Below, one piece after another: positions 17,818 through 29,033 of a stretch of DNA of 64,000 bases. This DNA is from Paramacrobiotus metropolitanus (Eukaryota > Tardigrada > Eutardigrada > Parachela > Macrobiotidae): positions 2,480,001 through 2,544,000 of the forward strand of contig NW_026570223.1 in the NCBI RefSeq assembly GCF_019649055.1, read 5' to 3'. Both the position numbers and the translations under genes were made by a program. The first letter of the stretch is position 1. The number at the start of each line of letters is the position of its first letter. Under the pieces are notes generated by a model. That model searched no databases, was not told the origin of the DNA, and saw only the letters and a program-made list of their open reading frames with translations.

Positions 17818-18720
17818 TGAAATCAGGAACGTCTTTTGGTTCAGGAACTTCCGAGTGTCGGGAACGTCCGGTGAGATGTTGTTGTTGTTGTTGATGTGTC
17901 TGTTGGTGACTCAGTACACAGGGTTAATATGCAGTACTATGGTACGGTACAGTACGTTATAGTAGTACGGTGTAGTACGTCCTATACTACTGTGCTGACC
18001 AGTGTGACGTAACAGGTTAAGTGGTCTTGCACTTCTGCCTACGTCACAGAATGCGAGCCGCGTGCAAAATTTACAAAAAACGATGAATCACGCCTATGTT
18101 AGGCTATGGGAACTTTCCCCTGCACTCTGATTGGCTGCTTCTTAAGTACTGATAAGCGGTCGTTATGACGTCACAAGGAAGTTCAAGAATTTTCGCGCTA
18201 TTTCCCGCGAGAAAAACAAATTATTTTTGCTCGGCTAGAAAGTTTATCTAGTCGGATTTTTGAGTTTTTAACCGTTAGAAATTAGTTTTATTAATTAAGA
18301 AAATTTCCTGGTGGTCGAAACACCGTTAGAAATCAAAAACAAGAAAGTTTCCGACCTGTTGCCGGTTAGCCTTTGTCTAACTGTCTAGACAGGTTCGTTG
18401 ACCTAGCAGGTCGGTTCTCGACCAAAAGCAAAATTCCGAGTCGGTTTCTCCGTCGGAAATTACTTTTTAACCGTTAAAAAGTTAAATTTTACGGATAGAA
18501 ATCGTTTTCTACCGTTAGAAAGTGAAATGCCGACCTAGTTGCGGCTAAAATCGACCTATAACCGTGACTTTACTAGTGTCGGTGTCGGTGTCGGTTCCGG
18601 TCGATTTCCTCCGTCCGAGGTCGGAAATCCGTCGTTTCCGAATGAAATTCCGCCGTTAAAGTTGCGGGTCGGTGTTCAAACCGATGGTCCCCGTATTATT
18701 GGAGTAATCCGTTCGCGCTG

Positions 18721-18924
18721 CAGACTCTCGTTCGAGTCTGATCCGTCAGTTGGGAGAATTCCGTGCTGTCGGGAATGTGCTCTTCAGTGTGGAAGAGACA
18801 GAGAAACTGTGCTCACCAGCTGGGTGAGAATCACTTCAGTGATCCTCGTTTTCCTCAGCTGTAAGACGGCAAGATCAGTCCGATCAAAGTCAGAGCAGAG
18901 ATTACTTCAGTAATCAATCTGACA
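18721..18924. repeat. Cluster of six to seven short hairpins in the leader
   Basis: Arms that I can pair are 18721-18727 with 18734-18740 (7 bp), 18780-18785 with 18792-18797 (6 bp), 18812-18817 with 18823-18828 (6 bp) and 18830-18834 with 18839-18843 (5 bp, TTCA loop). Others are 18873-18876 with 18882-18885 (4 bp) and 18900-18905 with 18910-18915 (6 bp, TTCA loop, extended by 4 bp after a bulge). They follow each other over 200 bp upstream of gag. Confidence 0.75.
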
Positions 18925-19655
18925 GTGACTTTCAGGTTCCTCACGAGTTCTCCGTAGATGAAGCCTTCACCGTCTCCTCAAAGGTTCCGTGGGAAGGAAA
19001 ACCAGAAAAGATGCTGCTACCATGTAACAGATGTGCACGAGGAGATCACGAGTGATGCTTTATTGACAAATAAAGGGGGAACAATGCTGCGTATAGCAGG
19101 AAAGCAAGAACAATAGCAGTGATGGCTAAAAATAGCAAGTGTGTGCTAAAAGGGTTCTTGAGCGTCTTCCAAGTCGTGAAAGAAGCAACTGGCGGCAAAC
19201 ACGTGCTGTGTGCCATCAGCTGTGTGATGATGCGCAGACTGGACTCTATCCAACGCGAGCGTATGAACGCTGAGTCATACTGCGAGAGAGGAACGAGAGA
19301 GCAAGTGTAGCTCAGTGTATGCGCTGCGTATATCCGCTTCAGCGGATGAGTGCAGTGCAGCAGCACACGTACGTACAGCGAGAGAGGTGGTAACGGCAAG
19401 CAATGGTGCAAGTACGTCCTGTGTGGACCGTACGCACCAGGCGCAGTCGTACGCCTCTGACACTTAATTTCAAACTAAATAAACCTAATATAGCAGTGCA
19501 CATCAGCACGTGTTGTGATGGAAAACCAAGGAAATTAATTTTATTATTTAGAGGATATCAGATCGCAATATTGTACACGTCGACAGCGTTAACGAATTTG
19601 CAACGCCTTCGTTATCAATTTGATTTTGCCGAATATCTTAAAATTTTTATGCATC

Positions 19656-22052
19656 ATGTCTGAATCCATCAACTCCCATCCAGACTGCTCACGGTCAGTA
19701 CAAAATGGGATGAAAATGTGGGGAGGTCGATTCGCGGCAGGACCGAGTTCCAGCATGGATGCGCTGAATAAATCCATATCTTTTGATCAGCGGTTGTGGC
19801 AGGTGGATATTGACGGGAGTGTTGCTTATGCTAAGGTACGACTATAATACATATTAATGAAATTAATTTAAGTCGTATTGCAAAAAATGCAAGTGCTGTA
19901 GACAGTACGTAATAATACATGTTTATGAACTATACTTATGCGCTTAATGTTATTTAATACATAATTATGCATAAATACACATACGTATTTTGTTTTTACC
20001 TGCACTGGCTCAGGACGTATCCCTATAAATTCTACTTTGTATGTTAATCATGACTTGTAGCGCGTTGGTTTTTTGAAACTAGAAACTTTTACATAAAATT
20101 AAATTATGCCGGTGCACAAGCATAAAAGCAGCTAAATAGTAAATTAGCATTTAATTGCACAAGCTTGCATATTTCAGGGTTTAAATCTTGCTGGGATTTT
20201 GAATTCCACCGAACTGAGTGCCATTATTACCGGTCTGAAACAAGTCAAAGAGGAATGGAAGAATGATCAGTTTGTTCTTCAGGAAACGGATGAAGACATC
20301 CACACTGCCAACGAAAGACGTTTAACAGAAATTATTGGTCCAGTCGGCGGGAAACTCCACACAGGCCGCAGCAGAAACGACCAGGTATTTACAAAAATTT
20401 TCGCCTTATACAGAATGCGAATATACTATAATGCGAATGCAATAATTCGTCGATTGTTCATCACCATTACTTTAGGTGGCTACAGATTTACGGATGTGGT
20501 TAAAAGACGAAATCGTAATTATCGAGGGACTGCTGGTAAAAATACTGGACGTTCTGTGTAACCGCGCGGAAACTGAGCTGGACATCGTTATGCCAGGTTA
20601 CACGCACCTGCAACGCGCGCAGCCGGTTCGGTGGAGCCATTTTCTTATGAGCTACGCTGTGAGTTTTAAAAGCGACTATGTCCGCCTTAACAGTCTTCTA
20701 CCGGAAATTGATGAGCTTCCGCTGGGCAGTGGCGCGGTTGCTGGCAATCCTTTAGGAATCAATCGTGAATATTTAGCCAGTTTATTGGCATTTTCCAACG
20801 TTGCACTGAACAGCATGCATGCCGTTTCCGACAGGTATACAACAGTGCAGTTTGCACTTCGCAGTGCATATTATTGATATTTAGGCAGTAATGCACTTTT
20901 TAATTCATGAATGGTCAAAAACTTCTAGAATCGTTTTTTTATCCGTGAATCGTACTATTCAATTGGCTTTTGTAGCAAGCGATTTTGCCATGCTTTTCTG
21001 TTTAAGCGGTACTCTTTAATTAATTTAATTAACTGGATTGATCCATCACCGACTGAATTTTGTATAAACTTTCATAAGTCAGTCGATAAAAATTGCAAGC
21101 GTACAGTATTATTTTGTTCTTTGTTCTTTTTTAAGGGATTTTGTGGCCCAGTTCCTGCAGTGGGCCGCTCTGACCGGAATACACCTGAGCCGGCTATCTG
21201 AAGATCTTATCATATACAGCACAAAAGAATTCCGTTTCATAACCATGTCGGATCAGTACAGCAGCGGAAGTAGTCTGATGCCGCAAAAGAAGAATCCCGA
21301 CGTATTGGAGCTCCTGCGTGGCAAAGCTGGACGACTGATCGGAAATCATACGGGATTTATGTGTACACTGAAAGGGTTACCCAGTACATACAGCAAAGAC
21401 TTACAGGTAGCGCATAATTACACCGCAAAGACGGAAGTTTCAGTGTGCTTACATATAAAATGTTCAGCCAACTATATTTACAGCATCTGCTGCTGTGAAA
21501 TTATCATTTTATACATTTATGCTTATTATGCGTTTGGATACTACGCAGCGAACATCTATATATATTGTGCAGTTCAATATTTAAATATATTTGCAACACG
21601 GTGTAATTTGGTTGTAGGAAGATAAGGAACCTCTGTTTGATTCTGTGGATCAAATCAAGATAATGCTGGATGCCGCGCATGGCGTTCTTGCTACTTTAAC
21701 CATTAATGCCAATGCCTGCCGATCGGCGTTGAGTTTCGATATGTTGGCTACGGATGTGGCGTACTATCTAGTACGTAAAGGTGTGCCCTTTCGCGAGGCA
21801 CATCACATAGTCGGAAAATTAGTAGTCCTGGCAGAGGGAAAACAGTGCCACCTCAAAGATATCGCGCTAAAGGATCTCCAGTCCATTGATCACCGGTTCG
21901 CTGATGACTATGCTCAAATCTGGGATTTTGAAAAAAGTATGGAACAGTACAGTGCAACAGGTAGTACAGCACATGCTGCGGTGTGGCAGCAGATTGCTAC
22001 AATTCGGGAATTTATTATGAATACGAAAGAGCGATTTACCATAGAACAGTAA
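19656..22052 (+). CDS. ASL: Argininosuccinate lyase
   Basis: Cytosolic urea-cycle and arginine-synthesis enzyme that splits argininosuccinate into arginine and fumarate. Exons are 19656-19835, 20178-20384, 20476-20834, 21136-21406 and 21618-22052, all with GT-AG borders and closing phases, giving about 480 residues (family usually 460-470). Visible landmarks are [11 protein letters not shown] at the N-terminus, [13 protein letters not shown], the block [11 protein letters not shown] with its catalytic His, and the fumarase/lyase signature [12 protein letters not shown] with the flexible catalytic Ser loop. The C-terminal [22 protein letters not shown] is also typical. The start ATG at 19656 is chosen because it gives the usual short N-terminal tail; an upstream in-frame ATG at 19620 is possible. 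No broken residue is seen. Confidence 0.97.
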
Positions 22053-22752
22053 CGTATTTTGTGTTTAATATTGCTTTTTCATAACATTCAAGTTTAACAA
22101 CCATTTGGAAAGTTGGTACTTGAGTACTAATAAATTGTATTATGATCGTCATGATCACATATTCGCATAATACTGTTAAATTGTGTCGGCTACTCGGTTG
22201 GTTGCGCAAGTGAGAATTTAGTCAAAATAGATCGGCACATTATTAAAACAACAGTGAATATTTCCCATACGTATCCAATATAATGTATATATATATATAT
22301 ATCTATATATATCCATACGTATCCAATATATGTATTAGCAGTCAATCATATCATCAGATATTCAGTGTAAGTTTAATCAAGACGTTGACACATACTAATA
22401 ATAAACCAGCTAATTACCGTACAAAATAAGCACAACTCGCGAAGACAGTTGTACCCAACGCTGACGTGACGTGACATATCATGCCAAAAACCAAGTTCAC
22501 AAGAAGCCAAAGACTGATGCTTGTGGAGTTGTGTGGTGATATAAATATTTTGGAAATGTTATATTCTGCCTACATACAGGACATAGCTTCATTATCGTTT
22601 CCAAGCCAGCTAAAACAGCTCAGAAGTTGTCTAAACTTAGCTAAACAGTAGTTTTAATTTGCCGGAACGTGTGATATTTCGGTCGAGTTGTGATATATAT
22701 GCTGCATTGGTTGGTAATAATTACGTAACATTCAACGCAGAGTCTGTCTTCT
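22053..22752. other. Intergenic region with AT microsatellite
   Basis: Only the AT repeat near 22,285-22,310 stands out. Otherwise I see AT-rich sequence without coding signal between the convergent ASL and LIM genes. Confidence 0.6.
22267..22330. repeat. TA microsatellite flanked by a direct repeat
   Basis: A run of TA dinucleotides is bracketed by two copies of catacgtatccaatata (22267-22283 and about 22313-22329). This is probably replication slippage or a small duplication. Confidence 0.75.
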
Positions 22753-24495
22753 TTACGCATTCTGAGCCTCGTAGTCTTTTTTGCAGTATGGTTTGCCTTC
22801 CACGTCGTAGAAACTTCCCTTTTCAAAAGGTTGTCGACATTCCTGCAAAAATATCAAGCACAATGGGAACGTTGTTAGAAATATTTTAAAAATAAGCTCA
22901 GCTTTGAATGTATATGAACACAGGTTTCTATAAATGCAGTGGTAATTATTGCAAAAAAATTTATGAAATATGTTTGTCAACTATCACCGTGGCAGTTTTG
23001 CAAAAATGTTCAAAAGCTCGTTTTTTATGAAAGGGTTAACAATAAGACTAGCACAGAATTGTTACAAACGTATATGACCGATTGCCCTATTAAATGGTGT
23101 ACTGATGCCAGCAATTACATTGTGCTGCTTTGAAGAGTTTTAGGTACTTTTTTACCTACACCTTTTCTAAATCATACACATTTCATATATGAATTTCCAT
23201 AATAGTTTTTCTTCAAGATGCTAAAGCACTGTTTGTCATATTTTTTCGTGTTGCAATTGATAGCGTTCTATACAGTAGCTTACGTGGCAGACGAAACAGG
23301 CGGCATGCCATGGTCCTTCTAATGCTGTCACATATGATCCGGAAATGGGTTTGGTACAGCCAGTGCATTTGGGAGCGAATTTATCCGCGTAGCAGGCGTC
23401 ACAGTAGGGCTTATCGTCGCGTGTATGGAAGGATTTTTCAGTAAATTCCTTCCGGCAGCCATTGCATACGAAGCATTGTGGATGCCAAGACTTCTCTAGG
23501 GCGGTAAGGCAAGACTAGGGAGAAACAAACAAACATGCGCTCAGCATTTCTAATTCAAGTGCAAAAATGCCATATAAATATGAAGTGTATGTCTATCCAT
23601 ATCATGTAAACTATCTGAACACACGCTACTACCCGGCCAGGTGGCTTAAATCCACACATTTAAAGTATGATAAATTTCGGTCTGGGATTATTTTGGAAGT
23701 ATGACAAACGAGTTGGAATATGCAAATCTTCCTCACACTTTCATCGCACGTCGAGAATGATTAACTGCCGGTTGGGGCGCATAAGCAGGACAAAATTACC
23801 AAACATTCCTGTTACTAGCACCAAACATGGAAAAATATAAAGTCCAACTTAGAAATAAAATTGCTTTGATATATACTAAAAAGGCTAGTCAAAATTTGAT
23901 ATCTCTTTTTAGTTTACTTTGATTTTAATAAAAGCGCCCCTAGCGTTGGAATAAACGTTTTACGCACATTCAATGTACCAAGAAATGCCACAAGTTTGAG
24001 AAAATTACTGCATTCGAAAACGATCAAAGGCGATAGTTAGATAGTTTATAATTGTACAGTTTATGCAGTTTTTTTGCAATAAGAGGTACATGCGAATCGG
24101 CCTTTAATCATATCTGCACAGCTAACGTTTTATGTACTATGTATTTCGATAGACTTTATTTTTTGCTAAAATATCGCAACACCCCATACTTACGCGTTCA
24201 GGTATGTTTAAGTTTTAACCCTTAAAAAAATGGAAAAACTGTTACACGGTACCTATTTCTTTACATAAATTTTAGTCTGCAGGCAGGTGTGAATCTTTAA
24301 CGTTAATTTTTTTTCACTTACTTATACGAGTAGTAATCACGTAAACAAATTCAGCTTTAGTAACATACGAGTAAGTCGCACTTACGCGGCTATGTTTAGG
24401 ATATCGCTTTAAAATATAGCGCAGCAGATCAAATACAGAGTACTTACTCCTTTAATGGGTTTAGAACATCCGGCACAGACATCCTTATCCGCCAT
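22753..24495 (-). CDS. Two-LIM-domain protein
   Basis: Three exons on the minus strand: 24495-24448, 23514-23284 and 22842-22753, giving about 122 residues with closing phases. The protein is almost only two LIM domains. The first runs from CAGCSKP to C-D-A-C, with the pattern C-x2-C-x16-H-x2-C-x2-C-x2-C-x16-C-x2-C. The second, CTGCTKP to CKKD, ends in Asp as the last zinc ligand. LIM domains are protein-binding zinc modules; the sequence around FVCHECRQPFEKGSFY resembles paxillin/Hic-5 type LIM repeats. A free two-LIM protein suggests an adaptor at actin structures or in the nucleus. Which family member it is cannot be told. The start MADKDVCAGC sits on its own short first exon, so an additional 5' exon is not excluded. 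Confidence 0.9.
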
Positions 24496-27400
24496 TGTAA
24501 TGCTGAAAACTGTAACCACTACGCGTCCCAATAAATCCCGAATAAATAGTACAAGTATCAGAAATCTACTTTCGGACGAAGCCTTGTAAAAGTATTTTTT
24601 GCTGTGAAGGAAAAGCTAATTTTAAAACGGCTTAATGCTCAGTATTTTTGTAAATTTTGCCGGCTGCTGTGCAATTTATGTACCAACCAGATGGGATTTC
24701 GAAAACGAATACATATGCCCTTCGCTCTATTTATATGCCTTTTTATCGCCTGGTGTACGTAAAGTCAAATTATCTCACAGTATGTGTGCGTTTCTACAGG
24801 TGGGAGGAGATGGAATTTTGCAATTGGAAAAACTCGTGAAGAGTTCTGGTTCGCTCGGGATTAGCTGAGCATAACCGTAAATGTGCAGCAAAGTGTATAC
24901 ATGCATACACTTCTGCTTTGTACGCAGCTGCACTGATTTATGCAACATTCAAAATGTCCAAGTGCAAGCACGCAAAATTATCATTAGTTTATTCTCCAGT
25001 ACGCTGTACATTATAACCGGCAACGTTGCACAGGCAGATGTACGCCCCTATGCAATGCCGCAATACGTACATATACAAGGCTTGTAAAAAACAGGGAGGA
25101 GCCGGACTAGCACACACTTTGGATGCAGATCATAAATCTTGGCCATTTTGATTTATTGTTGCTTACACAATATCACTGGCACATGTGAGTGAAAACAAAT
25201 AAATGCTTCTATGAAGAATTTGTTTTGCAGCTGAGCAGAAGTGCAAAGGTCACTTTCCTCATGTTATTCTGATCACAATAATTTGATCCGGTGCTGCACA
25301 CAATATACAATGTGCCAGATTTATTGTGGAGTATAATACAGTATCGTTCATTTAAAGCATATTTAAACAGTAAAATGCATTTATATAATTACTATGAGTA
25401 GAATGGCAAATGATATTTACAACTAGCAACAGTTAAAACGAAAACTTCGTTACATCTGCTGCGTTTTTCAATTTTTATATTTAAAAAAGTTGATTCTATG
25501 CTCATATTTCACCTATTAAGTAAACCACCTAGAAAGATTGCCTATAAAGATTACCTTTCCTATTTCACGGATAAAGACTGTAAAGTGTAAACCTGTTAAG
25601 GTTGCTATCATTTGTCGAAGTTTAAATGCTTTGCTCTTTAAGTTTTTAAAATGTTCCGCTGACGTAAATAAGTAACAAACAAAGTATTAAATAATAAGTT
25701 AGTATTACTTATAACGCAGACATTTGCCCTCGACCGGCAAAACTACAGTAGTCTGCAAGGAAATCTATGCTCGACATTAAATTTTATGTCAGGGCACACT
25801 GCAACAGTACGATTAGGTTGCAGTAATCGGCGGAGTGTGTGTGATTTTGTTATCTGGCCTCGGTAACGATAGGAAATTTAATCATTTGCTAGAAAAGTCA
25901 ATAAAAATTATTGTCATTAATCCTAAAACAATAGCGCCATAACATCGTGTGCTATCGACAATGCGGCATCAACATCTTTACAAACCCATTTATTTGGAAT
26001 ATTGGAGGTACATACGAATCGGTCTTTAATTACTAATGGTAAGTACTAACTGATAGTGTTACAGCTGACTGACTGCATTTTAGGCATCTTTCCTGTGACG
26101 GTAGGCTGCTCTTCGTTTCGGCGCCCAAGTCCTGTTGCTTTTGCTCTTATTTTTTATTTTTTCTACTTGGGCGAACAAACTGTAAATCGCTGGAAATTTG
26201 ATACCAACCAGTGTGATAATAAAGCTGAATTGTATGTAAAACGGTATTGCAATAAGTACTTTAATAGCGAAAGGCCAAATAATGGCGCGCCAGTTATAAG
26301 TGAGTTTGTTGACATAGCGCTGCCGTGTACAATTGGTAGAGTACGTCGAAAAACTACCGGATATTACAAAATAGCTCATACGTTACCTTACACTTAAAGC
26401 CGTTGTTTTATCCACAAAAACCGTTGTCGCTGGTTGACCACTGGGCATCTATTGCACTTTTACAACATATGTACATCAGCCGCCTAACAACCGGCATTTT
26501 GCAATATAGTGTTGCATTATAGTGGTCTCGCACGTTGACCACTATCAAAAGAATTTCTTTGCTTTTCCGCTGCTTGTGAGCATTGTTGCTCCTTTTTAAT
26601 TTCGCAGATTTTGATAAATTTTTGCCTGTATCTGAAACTTTCTGATTTATCCAGCTTCGAAATATGCCTCCACTGTTTAAATTGGCATGTTTATGCGGCA
26701 GTTGCTGCACAGCAGATTTTGTTTTTAAAATGACTGTTTACTTTCTTACTTTACCAGGCGGGTTTCTCTTCTTTCTCGTCAGAAATATTTTTTTTCACCC
26801 ACGCTGAAAAGGAAGCTGCTGTTGGTGTTAGTGTTAGCGACGACATCTACCAGACCTTTGTGAAGACCACAAAGGTCTTATGACCACATTTGATGATTGG
26901 GCAGCGGAAGCCTGATCGCCATAAAACTCCGGATTCGCGCAAGTATAGCAGTTTGCCATGCAGACCCAACAAAACGTGTCTTTCATCCACAAACTGCGAT
27001 TGTCAGTGCGTTCTTCAGCGGTTTTGCCAACGAGCATGCTCCAATACCATGCAACGTCCAGATTCGTATAGAGCGGCATTTTGGCTGGCACAAATGGCGG
27101 TACCGTTGGTATCAGTGGAATAGTCTGGTGTCGTCTGGCGCAATGTCAGAATTGAACTGGTTGACCAAAGCATGTAAAGGTTGTACGTACTTTACATACA
27201 TCTGATCTTTTTGAAATGATGTTGTCTGCGTTCTGCTTCAACCAGAAGCGTTTTGGTAAATTCGCTGTCATTTGTACGTTTGGTTTACTTAAATATTAAG
27301 TTACTTTGTATTAACTATGACGTATAAGTATATTTTTTGTGCTGTTCAAGTTATTTGATATGTAAATGCGCGATCGTGGCATTCTAGAAGCCATATCTGT

Positions 27401-27892
27401 ATTGACTGTACAACCAAGCGATGAACCAAGTAACAAAAAATAAAAATTTATTCGCTTCAAGGCAGAATTATTTTATCCTCGACTTGTTATAGCTAAGTTC
27501 ACACTGCTGCACATACTATAGATATTAACAAGTAAACAGATCCGTGCCATAATTATCCGCGAAAAATCTCAGTGCGTCTGCACGCTCTTTGACATACTCG
27601 TACCATGGAATTTTTGTCTGGATCAGCCAGACAACAGTTAATTAACTTTGTTACATGGTCAACATGTCCATCTTCCCTGGACCGTTCTTCAATACAAGTA
27701 CGAGTATATCAAATAAATAAAATCAATAAGACCTGGAATCGTTTTCTGGATATTTCATTGTGGTTCGCCATGTCTTGCACAGAAGCACGAACACAAAAAG
27801 AAGGAAAATATCGACAATTAAGGTTTTTCACTTTGGAAGAAAGACGAAAAAGCCGGAAAAAGTAGGCATCAGTTACACAACGTAAACACGTC
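24496..27892. other. 3.4 kb without a resolved gene
   Basis: AT-rich sequence with only short open frames. At 26056-26397 both strands carry a frame of about 100 codons: a plus-strand hydrophilic one behind an AG acceptor-like site, and a minus-strand one with two hydrophobic stretches. At 26834-27091 a minus frame with several Cys and Trp is seen. None has family features that I recognise, so I do not call genes here. Confidence 0.5.
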
Positions 27893-28138
27893 TTATTGTA
27901 ATGCAGGAGATGCTAAAAACCGTATACCTTTGGCAACATCGTCGAGTCGTTCCAGAGTGACCTCTGGTGACAGAAGAAAGTGACCTCCGGTCGTATACTT
28001 GGCCATCTTCATATAAGTCGGGGGAAATACGGCCTGACAAAAGCTTCCGGTAGGGTAGCTCCGCCGATCTCGTTCGGAAATGCGCGCGTTCGTTCGGACA
28101 GCAGGCGCGGGATCTCCAAGTGCTCCACGGGCAGCAAA
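27893..28138 (-). CDS. Possible terminal exon of an unidentified gene
   Basis: A GC-richer island follows an acceptor-like tttccag (minus strand) and is open for 82 codons to TAA at 27895-27893, ending in IRFLASPALQ. A second minus frame in the same DNA is open for about 42 codons and also looks protein-like, so the frame is uncertain. No upstream exon could be joined with confidence. A decayed fragment of the retroelement is another explanation, as base use is similar. Confidence 0.3.
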   Translation of the reverse strand, partial: FAARGALGDPAPAVRTNARISERDRRSYPTGSFCQAVFPPTYMKMAKYTTGGHFLLSPEVTLERLDDVAKGIRFLASPALQ

Positions 28139-29033
28139 CTGGAAATACAGTCAGCTTATTAGAAGCACGGTAGGTAAGTACAGTAGATTAGCTATATATA
28201 GATATATGTAGCATTATACTGTAATTATACAAATACGCAATATGGTTAAGGAAAACGAATAAACAGAGCGACTGGGTTGCTGTCACACACTATAATGCCA
28301 TGCTGAAAGTATATAGCGACTATAAAACGTAAAAATTACAAATATTTCGATTGAAACACCGAACATTACTGCATAAAAATACGGAACTCAAAAATGTTAA
28401 TTTCTACGTCTGGTATCCAAAAGCTAACCGAGCAAGATCCACACTGGAAGCTTACTGTTAGTAAATCGGCTTTCTGTTAATAACTCTTTGTGAAGTCGGC
28501 ATGAAGATGTAACAGAATTTGATAACAAGCAGATCTACACTCTGGTCAGCAGATCATCCATAGTAAAGTGTTTGTAATATTTCCATCAGGATACTTTTGG
28601 CCATATTTGATCCTACAGAAAGCAACCTCACTTCGATACTTTTCTCAAAGCCATCCTCACTACCGGCAGCGGTGTCTGTGAAGTGCTTCTGTAGCTCCGG
28701 AACAAACCTTTTCGAAAACGAAAGCATGTGTCGTAATTGCCAGATATCCTGACTCCGATGGCGTTATCAATTTTTTGTTTTATTTTTTGTTTTGTTCTAT
28801 CCAAAGGTGACGAGGTGCAGTTGTAATATAGGTAGACCTTTATTCCTGGATAACATGATCCACAAAATTTTCCACAAACAAATATAACATCCAAAAATGT
28901 AAAGTAGTAAAAGATAATCGTATGGAGTTTTCATACATATAGCCGTTCGACCGTACAAACCTTACTGTTAGAAGTATAAAATAATAGTCGCAGCCCGTAC
29001 TCATAGCATAGACTGTTGATGTTCAACAATGTT
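28139..29033. other. Unassigned region
   Basis: A minus-strand frame of about 60 codons ends at TGA near 28,558 and contains RFVPELQKHFTDTAAG. It could be an exon of the membrane protein gene upstream of it (29,034-30,771), but I cannot join it. The rest shows no coding signal. Confidence 0.35.

Larger units (their letters stand above)
1..18925 (-). mobile_element. Giant Ty3/gypsy-like LTR retroelement, left end outside the window
   Basis: The minus strand carries, in order, a noncoding leader, gag, CCHC zinc knuckle, aspartic protease, linker, reverse transcriptase, RNase H, integrase and a very long downstream ORF. Protease-RT-RNase H-integrase order is that of Ty3/gypsy elements and retroviruses, not Copia. 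Internal coding alone exceeds 17.7 kb, well above the 5-10 kb usual for the group. No LTR was identified: the 3' end is off the left edge, and the right limit is set only by where the structured, element-like leader stops (about 18.9 kb). The element has no frameshift that I can see, but four in-frame stop codons separate its pol and gag segments. Its base composition and recurrent PT/VG codon words differ clearly from the AT-rich host DNA to the right. Confidence 0.85.
17725..19655. other. Noncoding leader of the retroelement and upstream flank of ASL
   Basis: No convincing gene lies here. From 17,725 to about 18,930 the DNA is element-like: TCGG-rich words, recurring ccgttagaaa-type motifs (near 18272, 18323 and 18513) and many hairpins. 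At 17,925-17,990 there is a GTAC-rich stretch with an imperfect inverted repeat. From 18,950 the sequence turns host-like. At 19051-19068 a CTTTATT/AATAAAG inverted repeat offers poly(A)-type signals on both strands. No primer-binding site or LTR edge was certain. Confidence 0.5.

Noticed and set aside
18718-18745. tRNA-like T-arm at the TTCGAGTC hairpin
   Set aside because: No matching D-arm, anticodon arm or acceptor stem around it; loop size is wrong.
19046-19411. Minus ORF of 121 codons with a hydrophobic stretch
   Set aside because: No splice or family support. It lies in the leader/ASL upstream flank and has no protein-like pattern beyond one hydrophobic run.
27605-27865. Plus ORF of 86 codons
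   Set aside because: Composition of noncoding AT-rich DNA; no homology or splice context.
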